Assembly: GCA_023436495.1 (NCBI GenBank)
Contig: JAEZIT010000029.1
Coordinates: 1 to 29,535 of the forward strand
Source: Acidobacteriota bacterium
Lineage (GTDB): Bacteria; Acidobacteriota; Blastocatellia; Pyrinomonadales; Pyrinomonadaceae
Direction of reading: 5' to 3'
DNA: 29,535 bases
The notes under the pieces were generated by a model. The model saw only the letters and a list, made by a program, of their open reading frames with translations, made no database searches and was not told where the DNA came from. The translations under genes and the position numbers were made by a program. This document shows positions 16,808 through 23,268 of this stretch, one piece after another (the first letter of the stretch is position 1; the number at the start of each line of letters is the position of its first letter).

Positions 16808-17821
16808 TTGAACCGGACGATTATTCTCGTACTTCTACTTTTTGCGGTTACTGTGTCTTCCTATTCGCAATCGACGCAGGCCAAGCCGCTCGGTTGGGAT
16901 CTGACTTTTGAGACCATCTTCGATCAAAATAAGGTCGCTGCCAGTGCGCAAATTCGCGAATCGTTCCGTAAGTCAAACAGCCATTCTATTTACGCGATCT
17001 TAAAGGCTGTGCCGGTTGAGTCGGTCAGATCAGCAGTTTTAATCGACCGCCCGTCATTGGGCTCGAACGGAATCACATCACTACTTTTTATAAGTACCAC
17101 GAAAAGCGTGTCGGTCTGGGAGATAAAGTCCTTCAAAATAGACGGAGTTACAAAGTCAATCGTAGCGCCCAGGCGGTTCAACAAAATGCTCAAGTCTTTG
17201 AACCGTATTGAGCAGGGAACGCCAGTTTCCAGTAAATCGAATCGATCGAATTGGGAAGGATTTTGGGGTATTCTAAGCACATACTCGAAGGGCGAATCGA
17301 GACAAATTCTGCTAACGCTGGAAGATCTGTATGCATCCGACAACGAACCGAGCGGACCGGGCCGAGTCGCTGCGGCAGTCGACGAAGCGCTTTTAGGAGC
17401 CCCCGAATTATTCGCGTTTGTTTTCCGATCCTGCGAGAGACGGCCTACGCGGCTGGACTTTACCACTGTGTATGGAAATGCTGTGGGCTGCGGCCGCGAA
17501 TTCGGCGCGGAGCTGATAGGATCCAATTCGTGTTACATGGTGGACGGCCGCCCGCTCCGTGCCAGTTTTAATGAGAAGGGCCGTGTGATGTCCTTATATA
17601 TGCCGAGGACCGAGGAGATTTATAGTTTCGCTCGAGTTATACCTACGGGGAGCTGGCTCGAATATACGCGATACCGCAATAAAAGGAATCAAACAATTCA
17701 AATACCCCATATGGGCGCGTCCGAGGCTACATTTCGAGATGAATGTATCACCATTCGTAGAGTAACTTTCGGTTCATTCACTGACTACACCCCAGGTTAC
17801 ACTTTGGTGAACTGGAACTAG
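16808..17821 (+). CDS. Secreted protein of unknown function
   Basis: This is a 337-residue protein with a clear signal peptide (IILVLLLFAVTVSS, residues 5–18; likely cleavage near SYSQS). The mature part has no repeats or membrane segments. It has four cysteines in its C-terminal half (in RSCERR, VGCGREF, NSCYMV and DECITI), an even number that could form disulfides outside the cytoplasm. I do not recognise the family. The start is TTG 16808, 11 nt after a strong AGGAGG (16791–16796). A TATAAT at 16780–16785 lies just after the cphA stop but lacks a properly spaced -35. By eye its base composition is less GC-rich than cphA. Nothing ties it to cyanophycin apart from position. Confidence 0.7.
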   Translation: MNRTIILVLLLFAVTVSSYSQSTQAKPLGWDLTFETIFDQNKVAASAQIRESFRKSNSHSIYAILKAVPVESVRSAVLIDRPSLGSNGITSLLFISTTKSVSVWEIKSFKIDGVTKSIVAPRRFNKMLKSLNRIEQGTPVSSKSNRSNWEGFWGILSTYSKGESRQILLTLEDLYASDNEPSGPGRVAAAVDEALLGAPELFAFVFRSCERRPTRLDFTTVYGNAVGCGREFGAELIGSNSCYMVDGRPLRASFNEKGRVMSLYMPRTEEIYSFARVIPTGSWLEYTRYRNKRNQTIQIPHMGASEATFRDECITIRRVTFGSFTDYTPGYTLVNWN

Positions 17822-17831
17822 TAAAAGATTC

Positions 17832-17861
17832 AATCCGTAAAAATCTGTAATAATCCGCGGC
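17832..17861 (+). repeat. Three-unit 10-bp tandem repeat
   Basis: Three successive units AATCCGTAAA, AATCTGTAAT and AATCCGCGGC lie 10 bases after the secreted-protein stop codon. The style resembles short dispersed intergenic repeats (AATCTGTGTAATCCGTGG type) found in several phyla. Confidence 0.5.
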
Positions 17862-17896
17862 GCGGTAATTGCTCGTCTAGTTTAGTTGCAACGATC

Positions 17897-17912
17897 TGGT
17901 ACACCGGTACCA
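17897..17912. other. Small perfect inverted repeat upstream of the CxxCxC gene
   Basis: TGGTAC (17897–17902) and GTACCA (17907–17912) are separated by ACCG, 22 bases before the start codon. It could be an RNA hairpin in the leader or a protein-binding site; no promoter elements nearby settle this. Confidence 0.4.
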
Positions 17913-17934
17913 ACCAGACGAATTGTGAGGAATT

Positions 17935-18132
17935 ATGTGCTACAACTGCGGATGCCAGATGCCCAACAACGACATGGGCATGGAAGAAAATATAACCAAC
18001 GAGACTTTCAAGGCCGCTGCCGACGCGATGGGCTTGAGCGAAGAGGAATCAAAGCAGAACGCGCTCGAACTGCTGCAAAAGGTCTTAGACTCGAAAGAGC
18101 AAAGCAGCGACCGGAATTGGAAGCCGCAATAA
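17935..18132 (+). CDS. Small conserved CxxCxC protein
   Basis: This 65-residue protein begins MCYNCGCQMPNNDMG, with cysteines at 2, 5 and 7 that could bind a metal. An acidic helical part follows (EENITNETFKAAADAMGLSE and onward). I recognise the MCYNCGC…DDMG…NITNxTF pattern as a small uncharacterised protein present in many bacteria; no function is known to me. GAGG (17927–17930) lies 4 nt before the ATG, slightly close. Its TAA ends at 18132, and the convergent isoaspartyl peptidase gene ends at 18133, leaving no base between the two stops. Confidence 0.75.
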   Translation: MCYNCGCQMPNNDMGMEENITNETFKAAADAMGLSEEESKQNALELLQKVLDSKEQSSDRNWKPQ

Positions 18133-19065
18133 CTATCTATAGATCTCGATAAGAGGCGTTCCATGCATTGAATCGATGGCGGCGCGGTACATACCTTCGG
18201 AATTCATGGGCATCGCGATATTTCCGGCTGCATCGACGGCGATGAGGCCGCCTTCGCCGCCAAGCTCGGTCAAAGAGGCGATCGTTTCGGCGGCGGCTTG
18301 ATCCAGCGTAAGGCCCTTGTAATTCATCCGGGCGGAAACGTCGTAGGCGGCGACTCGGCGGATAAAGAATTCACCGTGGCCGGTGCAGGAAACGGCGCAA
18401 GAGGCGTTGTCGGCGTAAGTTCCGGCGCCGATGACAGGCGTATCGCCGATGCGGCCGAATTTCTTGTTCGTCATACCACCGGTCGAGGTTGCCGCGGCAA
18501 GGTTTCCATTCGAATCACAAGCGACGGCCCCGACGGTACCGATCGGACGTTCCGATACAGTGTGGTCCATCCGAACACGTCCGGCGGCGAGGGCTTCCTG
18601 CAGCTGATTCCAGCGTTGGTCGGTGTAAAAATACGTCGTGTCTTCGAGTTCGACGTGCATTTCCTCGGCAAAGGCGACGGCACCGTCGCCGCCGAGAAAC
18701 ACGTGTTCGGAGCGTTCCATTACAAGGCGCGCCAGTCTGATCGGGTTCTTGACGCCGCGGATGAACGCAACGGCGCCGGCGCCGAGCGTTTTGCCGTCCA
18801 TTATCGACGCGTCCATTTCGTTCTTGCCTTCGTGGGTGAAAACCGAGCCGCGGCCGGCATTGAAGAGCGGACAATCTTCCAAGGACATTACTGCGGCTTC
18901 CACGGCATCCAACGACGAACCGCCGCGTTCGAGGATGAGCCAACCGGCTTTTAGCGCGTCTTCAAGTCCCGATCTGTATTCGCGTTCGAGCTCAGGCGTC
19001 ATTTGGGAACGCAGGATGGTGCCTGCTCCACCGTGTATTGCGATCGCTGTTGTTTGTTGCGCCAT
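18133..19065 (-). CDS. iaaA: Isoaspartyl peptidase / L-asparaginase (Ntn-hydrolase)
   Basis: This is a 310-residue plant-type asparaginase, made as a precursor that cuts itself before a catalytic Thr. Motifs are AIHGGAGT (9–16), GGSSLDAVEAAV (48–59), FNAGRGSVFT (68–77), the autocleavage site PIG-TVGAVA with Thr177, and TSTGGMTNKKFGRIGDTP (about 193–210). These enzymes split beta-aspartyl dipeptides and asparagine. Beta-Asp-Arg, the product of cyanophycinase, is a known substrate of family members, so here it would complete cyanophycin breakdown to Asp and Arg (inference from context). No ribosome binding site precedes ATG 19065. A TAAAAT about 8 bases upstream could be a -10 box giving an almost leaderless mRNA. 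It is convergent with, and abuts, the small CxxCxC gene. Confidence 0.93.
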   Translation of the reverse strand: MAQQTTAIAIHGGAGTILRSQMTPELEREYRSGLEDALKAGWLILERGGSSLDAVEAAVMSLEDCPLFNAGRGSVFTHEGKNEMDASIMDGKTLGAGAVAFIRGVKNPIRLARLVMERSEHVFLGGDGAVAFAEEMHVELEDTTYFYTDQRWNQLQEALAAGRVRMDHTVSERPIGTVGAVACDSNGNLAAATSTGGMTNKKFGRIGDTPVIGAGTYADNASCAVSCTGHGEFFIRRVAAYDVSARMNYKGLTLDQAAAETIASLTELGGEGGLIAVDAAGNIAMPMNSEGMYRAAIDSMHGTPLIEIYR

Positions 19066-19078
19066 AGGTATCTATTTT

Positions 19079-19147
19079 ACAGGGATAAAGAAGATATAAA
19101 AGGTAATAAATCGCTTTCATCCCTTTCATCTGCCTATCTCTTTAACT
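19079..19147. repeat. Dispersed ACAGGGATAAAG-type repeat, copy 1
   Basis: The stretch starts ACAGGGATAAAGAAGATA and ends with the inverted sense of the same motif (CTTTCATCCCTTTCATCTGCC), forming a loose imperfect palindrome. It lies in the spacer 19066–19269 between two minus-strand genes, next to a second copy at 19178. The spacer holds no gene. Confidence 0.5.
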
Positions 19148-19177
19148 TGATCATAGCCAACAGCCGGGAAGAATTTA

Positions 19178-19258
19178 ACAGGGATGAAGAGGATGCAAAG
19201 GATGAGAAAAATAATAAAAATTATTACCCTCGTCCCTTTTTACCTCCTTTATCCCTGT
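19178..19258. repeat. Imperfect 81-bp palindrome of the ACAGGGAT family after the ATPase gene
   Basis: The left arm begins ACAGGGATGAAGAGGATG. The right arm, read on the minus strand, begins ACAGGGATAAAGGAGGTA. The apex is the perfect AATAAT-AAAA-ATTATT (19210–19225). It starts 12 bases after the P-type ATPase stop codon on that gene's sense strand, so it could serve as its transcription terminator. Confidence 0.6.
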
Positions 19259-19269
19259 AGATCAAAAGT

Positions 19270-21996
19270 TCATAACTTAACATTCCGCAGCCGAAGGGCG
19301 TTTACGATGACGGATACGGAGCTGAATGTCATTGCCGCGCTTGCGATCATCGGCGAAAGCAGAATGCCGAGCACCGGATAGAGAATGCCGGCGGCGATCG
19401 GAACACCGAGGACGTTGTAAATGAACGCGAAAAACAGGTTCTGGCGAATGTTTCGCATCGTTGCGCGACTAAGGTTTCGAGCTTTGATTATGCCTGAAAG
19501 GTCCGGCCGAAGAAGCGTGATGTCGGCCGATTCGATCGCGACGTCAGTTCCGCTGGCGAAAGCGATGCCGACGTCGGCCTGTGCCAGTGCAGGAGCGTCG
19601 TTGACGCCATCGCCCGCCATCGCGACGATCTTGCCTTCGGATTGCAGCTCCTTTACCTTTCCGGCCTTATCTTCGGGCATGACCTCTGCAAAGACGTGGT
19701 CAATGCCGAGCTGCCTGGCGACGGCGTCCGCGGTTGCGCGGTTGTCGCCCGTCATCATGATGACTTCTATCTTTTGTTTGTGAAATTCGTCAATCGCCTG
19801 TTTTGCCGAAGGTTTAATGGCATCGGCAACGCCGATCATCCCGGCGGCCTTTCCGTTGACGGTCACAAACATGACGGTTTGGCCGAGTTTGCGGAGTTCG
19901 TCCGCTTTTGCCGTTATCTGCTCATCATGATGGCCGCGTTCAAGAATGGCGCCGCTGCCGATCGAAACCAGTTGGCCGTCGATCGTGCCGACGAGGCCGC
20001 GGCCGGTGACGGATTCAAATTCGGACGATTCGGGTGGCCTAATATTTTGGGCCTCGGCTTCGTCGATGATCGCAGAGGCGAGCGGGTGTTCGCTGTGTTT
20101 TTCGAGCCCTGCGGCGAGACGAAGTATCTCGGTTTCCGTGAAGGCAGCGTCGAGCGCTACGACCTTTTGCACGGTAGGTTTACCTTCGGTTAGTGTGCCC
20201 GTCTTATCGACGACGATCGCGCTGACCTTTTCGAAGGTCTCTAGAGCCTCGGCCGTTTTGATAAGGACGCCGTTCTGGGCGCCGTGGCCCGTGCCGACCA
20301 TGATCGACATTGGCGTGGCCAGGCCGAGAGCACATGGGCATGCGATGATCAACACGGAAACGGCGGCGACTATCGCATATGCCAAGCTGCCGAAGATGAT
20401 CCAGGCCACGAACGAGACGATAGCCACGAGAATCACGGCCGGGACGAAATACGACGACACGACGTCAGCCAGACGCTGGATGGGCGCGCGGCTCCGCTGA
20501 GCTTCGCCGACCATTTTGACGATCTGTGCGAGCATGGTTTCACTGCCGACCTTTTCGGCACGCATCAGGAACGGACGATTACCGTTGAGCGTTCCGCCGA
20601 TGACTTTGCTGCCGGCGGATTTTTCGACGGGGAGGGATTCGCCTGTGACCATCGATTCGTCGATCGCCACCGAACCTTCGATTATTTCGCCGTCCGTCGG
20701 GACCTTTTCATTTGCTTTTACGCGAAGCGTGGCACCGGCGTGGACGTGGGCAAGGTCGACAATGTCTTCGCTTCCATCGTCATTTACGACGGTCGCGGTT
20801 TCCGGAGCGAGACGCAGAAGCTCCTTGATCGCCGCGGACGTTCGTGAACGGGCGCGGAGCTCGAGCACCTGGCCAAGCAGTACCAGCGTCGTGATCACCG
20901 CGGCAGACTCGAAATACCCGGGCACGATGCCTGTATGCGGATCGCGCATCGCGGCGGGAAAGAGCTGCGGGACGAACATCGCGGCAATGCTGAGCAAATA
21001 CGCCGCGCCCGTGCCGATGGCGATCAGCGTGAACATGTTCGGACTAACGTTTTTGAACGATGCCCAGGCACGCTCGAAGAACGGCCAGCCGCCCCAGAGC
21101 ACGACCGGCGTTGCAAGGATGAATTGGATCCAGAGCGACGCCTTGGCAACCGTCTCGTGCGACAGCGGCGCGAACCACCCATAAAATCCGGGGATCATTT
21201 CCGACATCGCGATGAGGAACACGGGTATCGTCAACAGCGCCGATATTTTGAATCGGCGCGTCATATCGATCAGTTCGGGATCGGGGCGTTCGTCGAGCGA
21301 TATCTCCTTTGGCTCCAGGGCCATGCCGCAGATCGGACAGCTGCCGGGGCCGATCTGGACTATTTCCGGATGCATCGGGCATGTGTATTCTACGTCGAGT
21401 GGCTGGTCTTCCAACGGCCGCGGCGAAAGGTATTTTTCGGGATCTGATCTGAATTTCGACAGGCAGCCCGCTGAGCAGAAATAGTAGGTTTGACCGTTGT
21501 GCACATGGCTGCCGGCGGCGGTATCGGGTTCGACCGACATTCCGCAGACGGGGTCGATAAATTGTCCGCCGGGTGTCGCTGCCATGTCGCCGTGGCGGAC
21601 CGTTTCTTGTGCGTGGCCGTGGCTGTGATCGTCGCCGAGGTATTTCTCAGGATCGGCGGCGAAGCGTTCCTTGCAGCCGACGTTGCAGAAATAATAGGTC
21701 TTTCCGGCGTAATCGTAACTTGCCGCGGCGGTTTCGGGCGAAACCAGCATTTTGCACACAGGGTCGATGTGCGTGCCTTCCTTGTCGATGCGCATCTCAG
21801 TGTCAGCGGCGGAACGGCGGCCTAACTGGACATTTCCGGAAGTGGCAAACGCCGGTGCGGCGTTCTGTTTCCGGAACTTTTCCATGCAGCCCTTGCTGCA
21901 GAAATAAATGGTTTCGCCGTCATGCTCGATGCTGCCGGCAGCCGTTTCCGGTGTCACCGTCATGCCGCAAATGGGGTCTATAAACTCTTTGGACAT
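19270..21996 (-). CDS. Heavy-metal (probably copper) translocating P-type ATPase with three YHS domains
   Basis: This is a 908-residue P1B-type ATPase of the inner membrane. The cytoplasmic N-terminus has three YHS-type metal-binding units (about 5–44, 77–120 and 147–190), each DPxC…YFCxxGC. A zinc-ribbon-like heavy-metal-binding domain YTCPMHPEI…CPICGMAL (204–226) follows. The core has TGES (451–454), the transmembrane metal site CPC (553–555), the phosphorylated DKTGTLTEGKP (Asp597), the HP motif EHPLA, TGDNRATA and GDGVNDAPALAQ. CPC with no N-terminal HMA domain and with a YHS domain fits Cu(+)/Ag(+) exporters (CopA/CopB-like), but the metal is not certain. The start ATG 21996 follows AGGAGG (22008–22013). 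Control by the MerR protein upstream is indicated by the promoter at 22020–22051. Confidence 0.93.
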   Translation of the reverse strand: MSKEFIDPICGMTVTPETAAGSIEHDGETIYFCSKGCMEKFRKQNAAPAFATSGNVQLGRRSAADTEMRIDKEGTHIDPVCKMLVSPETAAASYDYAGKTYYFCNVGCKERFAADPEKYLGDDHSHGHAQETVRHGDMAATPGGQFIDPVCGMSVEPDTAAGSHVHNGQTYYFCSAGCLSKFRSDPEKYLSPRPLEDQPLDVEYTCPMHPEIVQIGPGSCPICGMALEPKEISLDERPDPELIDMTRRFKISALLTIPVFLIAMSEMIPGFYGWFAPLSHETVAKASLWIQFILATPVVLWGGWPFFERAWASFKNVSPNMFTLIAIGTGAAYLLSIAAMFVPQLFPAAMRDPHTGIVPGYFESAAVITTLVLLGQVLELRARSRTSAAIKELLRLAPETATVVNDDGSEDIVDLAHVHAGATLRVKANEKVPTDGEIIEGSVAIDESMVTGESLPVEKSAGSKVIGGTLNGNRPFLMRAEKVGSETMLAQIVKMVGEAQRSRAPIQRLADVVSSYFVPAVILVAIVSFVAWIIFGSLAYAIVAAVSVLIIACPCALGLATPMSIMVGTGHGAQNGVLIKTAEALETFEKVSAIVVDKTGTLTEGKPTVQKVVALDAAFTETEILRLAAGLEKHSEHPLASAIIDEAEAQNIRPPESSEFESVTGRGLVGTIDGQLVSIGSGAILERGHHDEQITAKADELRKLGQTVMFVTVNGKAAGMIGVADAIKPSAKQAIDEFHKQKIEVIMMTGDNRATADAVARQLGIDHVFAEVMPEDKAGKVKELQSEGKIVAMAGDGVNDAPALAQADVGIAFASGTDVAIESADITLLRPDLSGIIKARNLSRATMRNIRQNLFFAFIYNVLGVPIAAGILYPVLGILLSPMIASAAMTFSSVSVIVNALRLRNVKL

Positions 21997-22019
21997 TGAT
22001 ATTCAAGCCTCCTGGAGTT

Positions 22020-22051
22020 ATCTTACAACCTGACAGCAGGTGTCAGGTCAA
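22020..22051 (-). promoter_or_regulatory. MerR-type promoter/operator of the P-type ATPase
   Basis: Reading on the minus strand, the -35 TTGACC (22051–22046) and -10 TAAGAT (22025–22020) are separated by 20 nt, the long spacer typical of MerR-activated promoters. A perfect inverted repeat ACCTGACA-5 nt-TGTCAGGT (22048–22028) fills the spacer. The -35 overlaps the merR stop codon. The ATPase RBS (22013–22008) follows directly. Confidence 0.85.
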
Positions 22052-22470
22052 GCGCCGTCGCCCCCGTCGGAAAATGATTCGATCAAATGGCAGACTGACG
22101 TGCCTGTAGGGTTCTGGTCCCGCATCGTTTTCCACATATCCAATGCTCCCTCCAGCCGAGTCTGCATTTTCTTAAGCTGACGGATCTTCTCTTTATTCTC
22201 TTTAACTCGTTGTTCCACGATGTCGCGGACCATAGGGCATGGCGAATCGCCATGGACGGCGTGGTCGAGTATTTCCTGGATCTCCGCGAGGGTGAAACCG
22301 AGTTCTTTCGCCGCATTTATGAATTTCAGTCGGTCCTTGTCGGATTGGCGATATAGCTTGTAGCCGCTCTTGAGGTCACGCGTCGGCTTGAGCAAACCGA
22401 TGCGCGTGTAATGGCGGATCGTAAAGATCGGAGTGTTCGTCCGTTTGGCCAGGACACCGGCTGTAAACAT
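22048..22470 (-). CDS. MerR-family metal-responsive transcription regulator
   Basis: This is a 140-residue regulator. The N-terminal winged helix-turn-helix (FTAGVLAKRTNTPIFTIRHY, IGLLKPTR, GYKLYRQSD) is followed by a long dimerisation helix (about 82–118) and a short metal-binding end. Candidate metal ligands are Cys78 (SPCPMVRDIV) and Cys127-His128 (TSVCHLIE). This resembles the ZntR/CadR branch (Cys79 and Cys124 in ZntR) but lacks the Cys-Cys pair between them. It would bind the inverted repeat inside the 20-bp promoter spacer that follows its stop codon and activate the ATPase gene in response to metal. Its own promoter is unclear: a TATACT lies about 35 bases upstream, and ATG 22470 has no visible ribosome binding site. 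Confidence 0.9.
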   Translation of the reverse strand: MFTAGVLAKRTNTPIFTIRHYTRIGLLKPTRDLKSGYKLYRQSDKDRLKFINAAKELGFTLAEIQEILDHAVHGDSPCPMVRDIVEQRVKENKEKIRQLKKMQTRLEGALDMWKTMRDQNPTGTSVCHLIESFSDGGDGA

Positions 22471-22605
22471 AAGATTATTCTACATTAACGCAGCGAGTAT
22501 ATAAATCGCTTACCGGATTCTGGAATAGGAGCGATATTCGTGGTTTTTAAATATCAGCGGGCGGAATCCTTCCCGCGTGCCCTTGAATTAAATACAGGTA
22601 TTTCG

Positions 22606-22696
22606 ACCTTATCCGAAAAGGCAACTGCCGCGACAAGCGGCGGACGCAAAGCCAGGAGCCTCATGCAAGAGGTGCGACCGGCTGCCGAAGTGAGGT
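22606..22696 (+). promoter_or_regulatory. Cyclic di-GMP-I (GEMM) riboswitch
   Basis: The order of elements fits the GEMM-I aptamer. P1 is ACCTTAT (22606–22612) with GTGAGGT (22690–22696). The GGCAA junction is at 22620–22624. P2 is CTGCCGC/GCGGCGG (22625–22631/22637–22643) with a GACAA loop. The hallmark ACGCAAAGCC is at 22644–22653, the P3 tip GCCTC/GAGGT encloses ATGCAA (22658–22673), and the closing GGCTGCCGAAG is at 22680–22690. Aligning to the Vc2 aptamer puts a G (22620) at the position that contacts the ligand, favouring c-di-GMP over cAMP-GMP. The 3' strand of P1 contains the GAGG ribosome binding site of the gene at 22700. I see no gene in 22471–22605. Confidence 0.85.
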
Positions 22697-22699
22697 TAG

Positions 22700-23200
22700 A
22701 TGAAGAGATTTGGACTTCTCGTAATTCTATTGGCGGCGATCTCCGTCGCGGTGTCAGCACAGAATCAATTTGCTCCGTCGGGATCACTGAACGGCTCGCG
22801 TATCGTTGATCTTGAACGGCAGGCGTTCGATCTGATGAACGAACGCCGAATGGCAGCCGGGCAATCGCCCCTGCGTTGGAGCGACGACCTATTGCCGGTC
22901 GCGCGCGGCCATTCGCAGAACATGGCGAATTTGAAATTTTTCAACCATCGCGGAAAGGACGGTTCGATGGTCGATGATCGCGCGGATAGATCGGGCCTCG
23001 GGCTCTGGCAGGCGATCGGTGAGAATATCGCGTTTAACCGCGGGTATGCGAACCCTGTCGAATTCGCGATCGAACGCTGGATGATGTCGCCGAAGCATCG
23101 AGACAATATACTCAATAAGGAATGGAGCGAGACGGCCGTAGGCATAGCGATCGCTGCGGACGGGTCGTATTATTTCACACAGGTTTTTCTTCTACGATAG
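22700..23200 (+). CDS. Secreted CAP-domain (SCP-like) protein under riboswitch control
   Basis: This is a 166-residue protein. Residues 1–20 are a signal peptide (MKRFGLLVILLAAISVAVSA, cleavage before QNQ). The mature part is one CAP domain (PF00188 type): VDLERQAFDLMNERR (37–50), RGHSQNMANLKFFNHRG (69–85) with a conserved His, GENIAF (108–113) with a conserved Glu, and MMSPKHRDNILNKEW (128–142) with a second His. The CAP cavity residues are thus kept. Bacterial CAP proteins are secreted; their activity is mostly unknown. The ATG lies 4 nt after GAGG, which is part of riboswitch helix P1. Ligand binding should therefore block translation (inference). An intrinsic terminator follows the stop codon by 22 bases. 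Confidence 0.88.
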   Translation: MKRFGLLVILLAAISVAVSAQNQFAPSGSLNGSRIVDLERQAFDLMNERRMAAGQSPLRWSDDLLPVARGHSQNMANLKFFNHRGKDGSMVDDRADRSGLGLWQAIGENIAFNRGYANPVEFAIERWMMSPKHRDNILNKEWSETAVGIAIAADGSYYFTQVFLLR

Positions 23201-23222
23201 ACGGGAAAAAATTACGTAAGCC

Positions 23223-23250
23223 AAAGGCGGGCTTGCCCGCCTTTTGTTTT
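23223..23250 (+). terminator. Intrinsic terminator after the CAP-domain gene
   Basis: A perfect 9-bp stem AAAGGCGGG / CCCGCCTTT with a CTTG loop (23223–23244) is followed by TGTTTTTT. A second, outer inverted repeat TAAGCCAAA / TTTGGCTTA surrounds it, and the same structure read backwards could also terminate minus-strand transcripts. Confidence 0.9.
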
Positions 23251-23268
23251 TTGGCTTATGCTTTGCCG

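Noticed and set aside
22554..22787. 77-codon minus-strand frame over the riboswitch
   Set aside because: It is antisense to a well-formed aptamer and the CAP start, with no ribosome binding site or motif.
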